A stretch of DNA of 64,000 nt from positions 124,001 to 188,000 of the forward strand of contig CAKVHA010000001.1 in the NCBI GenBank assembly GCA_934747775.1, written 5' to 3'. Of this stretch, positions 15,333 through 24,576 are shown one piece after another. How positions within the stretch are numbered: position 1 is the stretch's first letter; each line of letters starts with the position of its first letter. Below the pieces are notes generated by a model that did not search any database, was not told where the DNA came from, and worked only from the letters and a program-made list of their open reading frames with translations. Made by a program: the position numbers and the translations under genes. Source of the DNA: an uncultured Clostridia bacterium. Its GTDB lineage: Bacteria > Bacillota > Clostridia > Christensenellales > UBA1242.

Positions 15333-18300
15333 ATGAAAGAAAAGAAACCAAAAATTAAGAAAAAGGGTCGCTGGAAAAGGCTGCTTACATATGTTGCTAC
15401 ATATTTAGTGGTAACTTTTTCTGTTGCGTTTGTGGTTGTGTCGTTTTCCAACAAAACCTATTCGTCAAATATTGGAACGATAGAGCCTAAAGACCCTAGT
15501 GCCTTAGGAATGGTTGTTACAAAACTTATGGAAATGGAAGACGCTAGTGTTAGCTTAAACGCCAGTGCCGAAAACGAAACCACTAAGCTTAATGTGGACG
15601 CTAATGTAAAACTAAAACTTTATGAGGGCTTTACTGGTGCCGAAGTTGATGTGGCGGCTACGCTTACCCTAAACGAAATGCCAATTAATTTACAACTTGT
15701 GTACGACGGCAAAACCGCTTACGCTAGCATTAACGAAAAAAATTATAGTATGAAATCAAATTGTTTAATGGCTGCCGTTGCTAGCGTGCTTAATTTGTGT
15801 GGGGTAGACATTGACCTTAGCGCAAACATTATGGATAGTTTTGATATGAGTGCTATGGATTCTATGGCTGACAAACTTAGCGAAGAAAAACGCGAAGACG
15901 GAACATACTTGCTTACATTTGCTCCAAACGACAATATTGCACTAAATATTGATGTGGATAAAGATTACAACATAACAAACGTTACACTTCAAAAAACTAC
16001 ACTTGCTGGCTTTGATATGAACGCGCTAATTAAGTTTAATAGCGTAAACTCTGGGCTTAATATTGCCGCTCCAAACAAAGAATTTGTGGACGTTAGCGAA
16101 ATTATAGAAATTGCAAAAGTAGTGTACAACACAGTTATAAACAAAAAGTTTGATATAGCGCTAAATGTTGAAGACACGCTTATTAATATTAAGTTAGACC
16201 GCACAGCTAATTTAAATGCAAGTGTTAGCGTAAACGCATTAGACAACGACTTTTCACTTACATATTTAAATAATGTTGTGTACCTAGATACAAACATTTT
16301 AAAAATAAAATCAGAAGTTCCAAAATTTGATTTGAACCTTGTAAAATCACTTGTTCCATTTGCTGGTGTAAATTCTAGCGACTCTAATGTGGGTGAAATT
16401 GTAAACACTGTACTAAATGTTCTAAACAAAATTGACCTTACAAAAATGGCAAAAACCGAACTTGGTTACACCATTAATGTAAATGATGTTGTTGTAGACC
16501 TAATTGTGACAGACAACAAAATTAGCCAAATTGACCTAACCATAAATGGCAAAACATATGGTGTGATTTTGGGATATGATGCCGATATTAAGGTGGCAGA
16601 AGATGAGTTTACATATGTAAACAATTTTGAATTCTTGATAGAACCATTAAAGAGAATTGTAAACGAAAAACATTTTTCTACAACAGTGGAATTTAGTGTA
16701 AACGATGTAAATATATCTGGCACACTAAATGTTGATTTTGAAAACGCATTGTTGGTTGAATTTAAAACAAGCTTGTACGGCGTTGATGTTGTGCTAACAA
16801 TCACCGAAAACGGCGTGTATGCGAAACTAGACGATGTTAAGATAAAACTAAGTTACGACAACTTAAAAGACATTTACAACGCTTTAAATGAAAACACAAA
16901 TAGCGACCTAACTGAAACAATAAAAACAATACTTAAAAATACAATTAAGTTTTATAAGCCAAACGATAGCGAAATTAACGCAACATATGACGAATTTAAC
17001 TTAGATGTTAAAGTAAACGACGGGCAGTTTGAAAATTTAACAATTAAAAACAACAAGTTTACCGCAGCGCTAAAGTTTAGCACCCAAGCGGTTAGCATTA
17101 ATACAAACTTTAATGACTACGAAGAACTTAACATTAACGGAAACACTGTAAAAGAAATTATAAACTTTGTTGAAGCTAAAAAGTTTGCAGTTGCTGGCGA
17201 AATTAAACTTAACGACAACATTATTAATTACGACATTAATGCCGACCTAAATGGCGGAATAGAAAATGCAGTAGTTAATGCAAGCGCTACAGTATTTAAT
17301 AAATCAATATTAGTTAATGTTCAAAACGCAAAACTATATGTGAGTGTGGACGACATTAAAGTGGTGGCAGCCCTAAATAATTTGGACGAAATTAAAAACT
17401 TGCTATCTAGCGTTGTTGGCTTAAGCAGTTTTGAAAAAATTCCTACTATTAGCGACATTAATATATATAAAGTGGATAATTCGTTAAATATTGGCGCAGT
17501 TGTTAATGGCACTAGCGTTATGGCAAAAGTTGATTTTGCGGATAAGTCACTTAGTGTAAATTATGGTGAAACAAACTTTAACCTAAACCTAGTAAAATCC
17601 TACAAAACAAACAAACTTTCTAGCGAGCAGGTGGGCGAGTACAAAGCCACTGCTAACGACTTAGCACAAGTTGTTTCGGCAGCAATCAATACTGCAAAAC
17701 AAAACGCAATTAATGCCGATGTTGCAATTGACATTAACGGCAAAACATACAATGTTAATGTGCTATATGTAAAAGGCGAAGGTGTTAAGTTTAGCACCAC
17801 ATATAGCGATGTGGATATTTGGGGATATGTAGCAAACAATACACTTTACATTAACGCATTTGATATTTGTTTTAGCATAGACCTAAGTGATGTAAATGGC
17901 TACATTGATGAAATCCAAAAACTATTCAATCTAACATTACCAAGCGTGGACGCAACAAACATTGCGGAAATTATACAATCACTAAATTTGGGTGAGATAA
18001 AAACCGAAGAAAACTTACTAAAACTAATTGGAACCGATTACAATGGAGAAATTTCGATTATTTCCAACAAAATCGGAAAAATTAGGGCAAATTACAAAAA
18101 TTACGGAATTAATGCAACATTAAGTTATCCAAACACTCATTTGGAAATAACAAACAATCGCGTTATAAAACTTGAAAATCTAGTTGAAGTTGGAAACGCA
18201 TTATATAACACATTTAAAAACAAAACAATTTCTGGAAACATTAACCTAACATTTGATTTATTTAACGAAACCAACACTATTAATGTGAATTATGGTATTA

Positions 18301-21300
18301 AAATGGGCAACGAACCAACCGACATCACAGCCTACATAAAAACCACATTTAAAGGTCTAGATGTTAATGTATACTATGTAAACAACTGCTTCTATTTAGA
18401 TGTGATTGGCTTAAAACTAAAATTGCAGTTTAATAGCATTCCAGAACTTGTGGATTGGGTAAACAACAAATTTAACACAAATATTAATGTTGATAAATTA
18501 TTTAAAGAGTTTAAATTAAGTGACCTTAGCCTAAACTTTATTACAAGTGCAGCCTTTACAAATGGCTGTGTAAATGCGGTGTTTAATGACACTATTTATA
18601 TAGAAGCAGAATACACCGATGTGTTTAAGAGAATTACATTCACAAATGGCACAACAAAAGCGGTTATTAATTGCACATCGTTTGATAGCGTTGTTACAAA
18701 CGAGATTAATGATGCCGATTACTTGGATTACACTGCCATTACAAACATTGTTGATAGCGTGGCAAACACTATTAATACACGCAAGTTTAATTTATCTGCC
18801 GCAACAAATGTGTATCGTGACGGCAAGCTATATTACAATGTTGATATTAGTTTGATTTTAAACATTATTGAACAACTAAATGGCGAAAACAAAACCATAA
18901 CACTTCAAGCAGCTGGTGTGGCAAATGTTAGCGGCGAAAAGAATGTAAAACTAAATGTAAACTACCTAGATAAAATGCTTTACTTAGATTATAGAGGGCT
19001 AAAAATAAAACTTAGCAAAGATAGTATAAAAGAAATTTTGGGCATTGTGCTAAGTGTTGCGGGTGTTGATGTTTCTAATATTCCTGCTCTAGACAAAATT
19101 AAACAAGAGCTAGACCTAAACTTTGATGCCGACAACTTACAACAAGTTTTGCCTAGTATGGATAATATTAATCCACTAAACTACTTGGGTTACATTAAGA
19201 GCGCAAGTGTTAAAGATGATTATATTAGCATTGTTTTAAATGGCGAAAAACTTAATGGAAATGGCAGCTTTAATCCAGTTGTTAGTATAAACACAGCTGG
19301 CGGCTCAATTTCAAAAATTTCGCTAGAAAAATTGTATACTGGCGTAACCGAAACTGAAAATATTAGCGTAGAAATAAACCTTAATAATTACGCATCTATG
19401 CCAGTAATTGCAAATAAGGATAAGTATATAGATATTTCTAATAGTGCCGACCTTATTAAGGCATTTGTAAACACATCTAGCCTAAATGATTATCACGTTA
19501 AGGGTGGCGTGATTATGAGCCTAAAACTTGGCAGTTTAAAAATAGATGCAGCCGAACTTGGTGTTGATGTTAATGTTAAATTGGACGCAAATAAAAAGCC
19601 TATTATTTCTATTGAAATAGAAAAATATCCGCTAATTGGTGGAATAAATAGTAAAAATACGAATGGTGTTGGTTCTACGGGTAAACTTATTAAGCAACGT
19701 CATCGTAAAATTTCTATTTACTATCGCGATGGCGAAATACTACTAAAAACTTGCGACGAAAAATGGGGCGTATACAAAGAGTTAAGCCGCGTAACGCGCG
19801 TTACTCCAAATTATTTGTTTAGCAATATTGGCACATATATGCAATGGTTGTTGGGCTTTACAGACACTATTCAAGACAAAATTAACGACGCCATTACAAC
19901 CAGCCAAAACAACAAAAAAGAAGCCGACAAAGCTGGCACACTAGATTATTCGGATGTTATTTTAAATTATGCTAAAAATGGCAGCGTTCATTCGTTTGAT
20001 GTAAATATTGGCAAACTTGCTTACAACGACCAAATTGGTTCGCTTCACATAGACCTAGGCATTGTAAACAACTCTAGCACGGGTGGAAAAGATTACTTAG
20101 GCACACTTAACTTTAATATGGATTTATTGGATAGTCTAATTATACTTTCCACCAATGGCTCCAACAAACTAGAACTTGTAGATATTGGCGGTTCGGCTGA
20201 TGTTAGAAACGCGGTTGTTAACCTTAATAACTCGCTATTCCAACTAGACGGTGAATACGAAAAAACAGGCGATGGAGCTTGGAAAATGGCTAATCAAGGC
20301 GACCGCACGGTGGAATTTTACGACGGCGATAGACCAGTAAAATCTACAACGGGCGCAATTGGCACAGCGCTATCGTTTCCAACAATGGAAACAAAAATTG
20401 TGGACGACGGCGTGACCGAAAAGATTTACAACTTTGGTGGTTGGTTTGACGCAAATGATACAAAATATTTGTCTACTGCTTATCCGCGCTACGACACCGT
20501 GTTGTATGCAAAATGGGAACTTGTGAGCGACAGAAAATACGCCACAATCACTTTTGAAACAAACGAAAATATTAGCGAAGAAAGCATTACACGATTAGAG
20601 GGCGAACTAATTAGCTTACCAGTGTTAAGCAATATCGAAACACAATTAGACGAATTTACCAGCCGATTAAAAGTATTTAAAGGTTGGTATGTAGATAAGG
20701 ATTTCACAACCGAATTCACTTCCACCGAAATGCCAAGCGAAAGCCTAACACTTTACGCAAAGTGGGAAGAAATTGTTACAAAAACATATTCGCTTACAAT
20801 TTACAGTGCAGGCAAAGTAGTATACAGCGGCAAAGTTCAAGCGGGCGAAGTGTTTACATTCCCTAGCAACATCTACTTTAGCGAAACCACATTGTATTAC
20901 ACCGCTAGCGACTTTAACGAGCAATCTAAGGTGTGCGATTTCACAATTAATGCAAACACCGTTTGGTATGCTAAAAACAAATACAGCGTGACCTTGTATT
21001 CTGAGTTTACAACTCTTAATGGTGGCGAGTATAACGCTAGTTATGAACTTTACGAAAACAGCACAGTTTCACTTCCTACATATGCAGGATATTCAATAGA
21101 CAATGTTTCGTATACTACAAAATATCGTTTTGTAGGTTGGAAATTAGAAGGCAGCGAAAATGTTGTAAATGGCTCGGCTGTTATGCCAGCAGCAGATGCA
21201 AAATATGTTGCTGTTTGGGAAGTTAAAGATTACTGTGTAGTAAGCTTTAATGTTAGTTGGTCAAAACCAGAAAACTGGAAAGATAAAAACAATAAGTATC

Positions 21301-21584
21301 TAGGAAAAGTAGAAAGAATAGGTAACGCCCCAGCAGCAATTGCAAGCATAGAAGTAGAAAAAGGTACCGAAATAGATATTTCCAAATATAATACATCAGT
21401 TACTTACAAATATACTTGTTTAGGAATTTCAGATATTTATAATTTCTATGTTGGCACTTGGAACACCACTGGTGCAACCTGTGCGTTCAAAATCACAACG
21501 AAAGATGTTTATTCATATAAAAAACTTACGACTGTTAAAATAGAATCTAACATTACATATTATCCTACTTGGGACGCTAAATAG
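15333..21584 (+). CDS. Giant anchored protein with tandem ~170-aa units and InlB repeats
   Basis: 2083 aa. A highly basic cytoplasmic start (KEKKPKIKKKGRWKR) and one signal-anchor helix at about 17-38 place the rest outside. Tandem units begin near residues 60, 262, 437, 607, 777, 952, 1136 and 1371. Each opens with an amphipathic helix and a K-F/S step, then beta strands, then a recurring signature such as FYLDVIGLKLKL, LYLDYRGLKIKL or VYAKLDDVKIKL, and another helix. The pattern resembles LolA/LppX-type lipid-binding lipoproteins in strand order, but no homology was tested. Residues about 1665-1815 hold two Flg_new/InlB B-repeats (FGGWFDAND...LYAKWE; FKGWYVDKD...LYAKWE), followed by more beta domains. 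No LPXTG. GAGG precedes the ATG. Confidence 0.85.
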   Translation: MKEKKPKIKKKGRWKRLLTYVATYLVVTFSVAFVVVSFSNKTYSSNIGTIEPKDPSALGMVVTKLMEMEDASVSLNASAENETTKLNVDANVKLKLYEGFTGAEVDVAATLTLNEMPINLQLVYDGKTAYASINEKNYSMKSNCLMAAVASVLNLCGVDIDLSANIMDSFDMSAMDSMADKLSEEKREDGTYLLTFAPNDNIALNIDVDKDYNITNVTLQKTTLAGFDMNALIKFNSVNSGLNIAAPNKEFVDVSEIIEIAKVVYNTVINKKFDIALNVEDTLINIKLDRTANLNASVSVNALDNDFSLTYLNNVVYLDTNILKIKSEVPKFDLNLVKSLVPFAGVNSSDSNVGEIVNTVLNVLNKIDLTKMAKTELGYTINVNDVVVDLIVTDNKISQIDLTINGKTYGVILGYDADIKVAEDEFTYVNNFEFLIEPLKRIVNEKHFSTTVEFSVNDVNISGTLNVDFENALLVEFKTSLYGVDVVLTITENGVYAKLDDVKIKLSYDNLKDIYNALNENTNSDLTETIKTILKNTIKFYKPNDSEINATYDEFNLDVKVNDGQFENLTIKNNKFTAALKFSTQAVSINTNFNDYEELNINGNTVKEIINFVEAKKFAVAGEIKLNDNIINYDINADLNGGIENAVVNASATVFNKSILVNVQNAKLYVSVDDIKVVAALNNLDEIKNLLSSVVGLSSFEKIPTISDINIYKVDNSLNIGAVVNGTSVMAKVDFADKSLSVNYGETNFNLNLVKSYKTNKLSSEQVGEYKATANDLAQVVSAAINTAKQNAINADVAIDINGKTYNVNVLYVKGEGVKFSTTYSDVDIWGYVANNTLYINAFDICFSIDLSDVNGYIDEIQKLFNLTLPSVDATNIAEIIQSLNLGEIKTEENLLKLIGTDYNGEISIISNKIGKIRANYKNYGINATLSYPNTHLEITNNRVIKLENLVEVGNALYNTFKNKTISGNINLTFDLFNETNTINVNYGIKMGNEPTDITAYIKTTFKGLDVNVYYVNNCFYLDVIGLKLKLQFNSIPELVDWVNNKFNTNINVDKLFKEFKLSDLSLNFITSAAFTNGCVNAVFNDTIYIEAEYTDVFKRITFTNGTTKAVINCTSFDSVVTNEINDADYLDYTAITNIVDSVANTINTRKFNLSAATNVYRDGKLYYNVDISLILNIIEQLNGENKTITLQAAGVANVSGEKNVKLNVNYLDKMLYLDYRGLKIKLSKDSIKEILGIVLSVAGVDVSNIPALDKIKQELDLNFDADNLQQVLPSMDNINPLNYLGYIKSASVKDDYISIVLNGEKLNGNGSFNPVVSINTAGGSISKISLEKLYTGVTETENISVEINLNNYASMPVIANKDKYIDISNSADLIKAFVNTSSLNDYHVKGGVIMSLKLGSLKIDAAELGVDVNVKLDANKKPIISIEIEKYPLIGGINSKNTNGVGSTGKLIKQRHRKISIYYRDGEILLKTCDEKWGVYKELSRVTRVTPNYLFSNIGTYMQWLLGFTDTIQDKINDAITTSQNNKKEADKAGTLDYSDVILNYAKNGSVHSFDVNIGKLAYNDQIGSLHIDLGIVNNSSTGGKDYLGTLNFNMDLLDSLIILSTNGSNKLELVDIGGSADVRNAVVNLNNSLFQLDGEYEKTGDGAWKMANQGDRTVEFYDGDRPVKSTTGAIGTALSFPTMETKIVDDGVTEKIYNFGGWFDANDTKYLSTAYPRYDTVLYAKWELVSDRKYATITFETNENISEESITRLEGELISLPVLSNIETQLDEFTSRLKVFKGWYVDKDFTTEFTSTEMPSESLTLYAKWEEIVTKTYSLTIYSAGKVVYSGKVQAGEVFTFPSNIYFSETTLYYTASDFNEQSKVCDFTINANTVWYAKNKYSVTLYSEFTTLNGGEYNASYELYENSTVSLPTYAGYSIDNVSYTTKYRFVGWKLEGSENVVNGSAVMPAADAKYVAVWEVKDYCVVSFNVSWSKPENWKDKNNKYLGKVERIGNAPAAIASIEVEKGTEIDISKYNTSVTYKYTCLGISDIYNFYVGTWNTTGATCAFKITTKDVYSYKKLTTVKIESNITYYPTWDAK

Positions 21585-21651
21585 GGGTTTATTAAAAATT
21601 ATTTGTAAAAAAAATTAAATGCAAATAATATGTAATGAAAATATGTAACAA

Positions 21652-21684
21652 AAAAAACTTGAACAACTCCGTTCAAGTTTTTTT
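21652..21684. terminator. Bidirectional terminator after giant repeat operon
   Basis: Stem AAACTTGAAC/GTTCAAGTTT, 6-nt loop, T run on each strand; also serves the convergent CYTH gene. Confidence 0.9.
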
Positions 21685-21811
21685 GTTTTTAATATAATAA
21701 GAATATAATACAAATTTTCTTTTTTATTCAACTCTGCCGTATTTTAATTACATATATTTACAATATTACTATATTTATTTTTAATTCATCCATATATTAA
21801 TTAAATCAATA

Positions 21812-22384
21812 TTAATTTTTGCAGTATTCGTTAATGATGTTGTTTAGTGCTGCGGTGTAAATTTTTGTAAATTCTGGGTCGGTTTTAAAACGAGCTTTAA
21901 CAATGCTGCCGTACAGGTCTTGCTCGGCGCCAGTTATGTTTGCAATGTTTAAAAATTCGCTAAGTTCTTGCTTTGCGTCAAGCGAGTCTTGATATTCTAT
22001 TTCTACATAGTCGCCAAGTATTTCCATTTCGTCTATAAATATTTTTAATCCTTTAAATAGCCTTATTTCTCTAAAACGTTTGAAAAACATATTTGGCTTC
22101 ATTCCTATAAGTTGCAAGTAGTTTATGCCGTCGCCTAGGTCGTTTAGTGCAATCTCTTGTTCTAGCCAACCATCGGAAGTTTGTTTTTTAACTTCCATAG
22201 TCTTTTTGTCTGCCTTTTGTCTAATGCGGCATATGTATCCTTGCTTTTGTAAAGACTCTTGCCCGTAATATCCAAAAACAATGTCTAGCATACTTGTGCG
22301 TGGTTTGTATGGTTTTGTAAGTTCAATTATTCGGCTAATAGTTTGTTTGCTAATTTCATAGCGTACTTCTTTTTCTATATTCAT
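21812..22384 (-). CDS. CYTH domain protein, second copy type
   Basis: 190 aa. N-terminal EKEVRYEI gives the CYTH ExExR/K element. Later strands carry YICRIRQKADKKTMEVKKQ, IFIDEMEILGDYVEIEY and a C-terminal basic segment (VKARFK), as in adenylate cyclase CyaB-type and tripolyphosphatase-type members. It is clearly diverged from the CYTH protein at 3319, so the two are not a recent duplication. GGATGGG precedes the ATG. Monocistronic; substrate unknown. Confidence 0.8.
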   Translation of the reverse strand: MNIEKEVRYEISKQTISRIIELTKPYKPRTSMLDIVFGYYGQESLQKQGYICRIRQKADKKTMEVKKQTSDGWLEQEIALNDLGDGINYLQLIGMKPNMFFKRFREIRLFKGLKIFIDEMEILGDYVEIEYQDSLDAKQELSEFLNIANITGAEQDLYGSIVKARFKTDPEFTKIYTAALNNIINEYCKN

Positions 22385-22502
22385 ATTTTCCCATCCTTTT
22401 AATAGAGTATATCATATAAAAAATTTTTCTAAAATAAAATTAGTAATAATACACATTAAACAATAAAAGTGTACAAATTAACTAAGGTACGCCCAAATTT
22501 GT

Positions 22503-22532
22503 TTGACTTAAAAAGTAAATAAAAGATATAAT
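22503..22532 (+). promoter_or_regulatory. Promoter of acyltransferase/DUF6320 operon
   Basis: TTGACT, 18-bp spacer, TATAAT. Confidence 0.65.
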
Positions 22533-22598
22533 AAAACCATATTAAAATAGGCTAAGTGCCATTTTGATTGGAAATAATATTATTAAAGAGAATTTTAA

Positions 22599-23870
22599 AT
22601 GAAAAGAAAAAATTGGTATCCGCTAGATAACGCGGCAAAAATATATCCACCTGTTAGCAATCCGCGTAGAGCTAGCACGTTTTCACTTACAGCGGTTATG
22701 AACGAAAAAGTGGACGAAAAAGTTTTGTCTAAGGCTGTGGACGAAATTCTAAATAGGTTTGTAAGTTTTAATGTAAAACTAAAACGAGGTATTTTTTGGT
22801 ATTATTTGGAAGAAAACAACCGCCCATTTACTGTGGAAGAAGAACCACCATATTTTTTAAAATATATAGACCAAGTAGAAAATAATGGCTATTTGTTTAG
22901 GGTGTATTACAAAGAAAACCGCATAACCCTAGTTGTTTTTCACGTACTTGCCGATGGAACAGGTGCTTTGGAAGTGTTTAAGAGTTTGCTTTTTGAATAC
23001 TTGTTATTACTAGGCAAAAAAGTGGAAAGTGAAGATAAAATTCTTACTTGCTTTACACCTTACACATCACAAGAATCAAATGATGAGTTTAATGAGCTTT
23101 GTGACAAAACAAAACTAAAGCCAGAAAAAGAGAAAAATGCTTTTAAAACCGACGGCACGCCTTTTGCTTACGACGGCTGTGGAATAATTACTGGCAAAAT
23201 AAATTTGGAACAGCTAAAAGCCGAATGTAAAAAATATGATGCAACAGTAACTGCATATTTAAGTGGACTTTATTTGCATTGCATTTATGAAAACTTTATT
23301 AAAGGCAAACGTGTTAAAAACAAGCTTGTAAAGTTGTTGGTTCCTATTAATATGCGTAAAATTTACAAAACCAACACGCTTAAAAACTTTGCTATGTTTT
23401 GTAGATTGGGACACAACTTTGAAGAAGAAATTAGTTTAGACGAATGCATAGAAATTTGCAAAAACCAACTTAAAGACGGCTTAAACAAAGAAAAACTAGA
23501 TGCTACTGCAAATAGCAATGTTAAGTCCGAAAAAAATTGGCTATTAAAAATTGTGCCGCTATTTATTAAAGTGTGGGTGTTGCGATTTGCCTACAATTTG
23601 GTGGGCGATAATTTGCACACCGCCAATCTTAGCAATCTAGGTCTTGTGGACTTGCCAGAAAGTATGAAACCATATATTTCCGATTTTGTGTTCACTCTTG
23701 GACCTAGTTATAGTTGTAAAACACATCTTGCACTTATTGGTTATGGCGACCATATTAGCGCTAGTTTTAGCCGTTTGTTTGTGGAAAACGGACTAGAAAA
23801 AATGTTTTTTTCTACGCTTGCTAAAAAGGGTATAAATGTGGAAATTAGCAGTAATTATTGGGAGAAATAA
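22599..23870 (+). CDS. Condensation-fold acyltransferase (AATase-like)
   Basis: 423-aa protein of the chloramphenicol acetyltransferase/condensation-domain superfamily. The catalytic signature HVLADGTGA (HxxxDG type) is at about residues 117-125, and a second conserved patch lies near the C-terminus (LHTANLSNLGLVDLPE, resembling the N-x-G-x2 region of condensation domains). The N-terminal YPLDNAAKIYPP matches a recognisable opening of alcohol acetyltransferase-like proteins from Clostridia. It probably transfers an acyl group to an alcohol or lipid-like acceptor; the substrate is unknown. The DUF6320 membrane protein starts 1 nt after its stop, a gene pair that recurs in anaerobic Firmicutes in my recollection of the family. 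Confidence 0.75.
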   Translation: MKRKNWYPLDNAAKIYPPVSNPRRASTFSLTAVMNEKVDEKVLSKAVDEILNRFVSFNVKLKRGIFWYYLEENNRPFTVEEEPPYFLKYIDQVENNGYLFRVYYKENRITLVVFHVLADGTGALEVFKSLLFEYLLLLGKKVESEDKILTCFTPYTSQESNDEFNELCDKTKLKPEKEKNAFKTDGTPFAYDGCGIITGKINLEQLKAECKKYDATVTAYLSGLYLHCIYENFIKGKRVKNKLVKLLVPINMRKIYKTNTLKNFAMFCRLGHNFEEEISLDECIEICKNQLKDGLNKEKLDATANSNVKSEKNWLLKIVPLFIKVWVLRFAYNLVGDNLHTANLSNLGLVDLPESMKPYISDFVFTLGPSYSCKTHLALIGYGDHISASFSRLFVENGLEKMFFSTLAKKGINVEISSNYWEK

Positions 23871-23871
23871 A

Positions 23872-24546
23872 ATGAAACACTGTAATAATTGTAATGTTGA
23901 TGTTAACACAACCAACACGTATTGTCCGCTATGCTACAATAGCTTGGAAACTATATCAGACAAAAAAGAGCCGGCACTTTATGATGTTTGCGATAAAAAA
24001 CCAAAAGAGAATGTGAAAACACATTTTGTGACAAAGCTTTTTACATTAATTTCGCTTGCTGTTATTTTGGCATGTGTATTTATAAATATTGTTACGCGTT
24101 CTAAGCCTTGGTCGCTTATTGTGGTTAGTTCTATATTGTATCTTTGGGTGTTAATTCGCCACACAATAATGTCGCTACGCAATGTGTTTGAAAAAACATT
24201 TCTGCAGGTGGCGTGTATTGCGTTAATATTAATAACAACCAGCTTTATGTCGGTGGATAAAGGATGGTTTTTAAACTACGTGTTGCCATCGCTACTTATC
24301 GCTGCAAGTCTAACAATGTTGATGATGTTGTTTGCTAGTTGCAAGCGTAAATCGTACGAGTTTAGTTTTTTTGTAATTTATCTTATATTTATTATTGTTG
24401 GCGTAATTTTTTGGTGTACAAACTTTGCTAAATTTAAACTGCTTTACTCTGTGTTGGTTATGCTAGACGCACTAATTGTGGTGGGAATGCTTTTAATGGA
24501 TTTTAAAACAATAAAGTCCGAATTTTTAAGAAAATTCCACTTGTAA
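23872..24546 (+). CDS. DUF6320-like zinc-ribbon membrane protein
   Basis: 224 aa from the ATG at 23872, chosen because GGGAGAA precedes it; an in-frame start at 23836 lies inside the upstream gene. The N-terminus is a zinc ribbon with two CxxC knuckles (HCNNCN, YCPLCYN) at residues 3-20, a short polar linker, and then about six hydrophobic helices from residue 50 to 215. The architecture matches DUF6320. It is co-translated with the acyltransferase and is probably its membrane partner. Confidence 0.78.
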   Translation: MKHCNNCNVDVNTTNTYCPLCYNSLETISDKKEPALYDVCDKKPKENVKTHFVTKLFTLISLAVILACVFINIVTRSKPWSLIVVSSILYLWVLIRHTIMSLRNVFEKTFLQVACIALILITTSFMSVDKGWFLNYVLPSLLIAASLTMLMMLFASCKRKSYEFSFFVIYLIFIIVGVIFWCTNFAKFKLLYSVLVMLDALIVVGMLLMDFKTIKSEFLRKFHL

Positions 24547-24576
24547 AAAACTATATTGAAATAAAAAGGATTTAAT

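Noticed and set aside
15333..21584. Frameshift or fusion artefact in the 2083-aa gene
   Set aside because: The frame is uninterrupted, repeat units are regular and the neighbours are coherent, so a genuine long gene is more likely.
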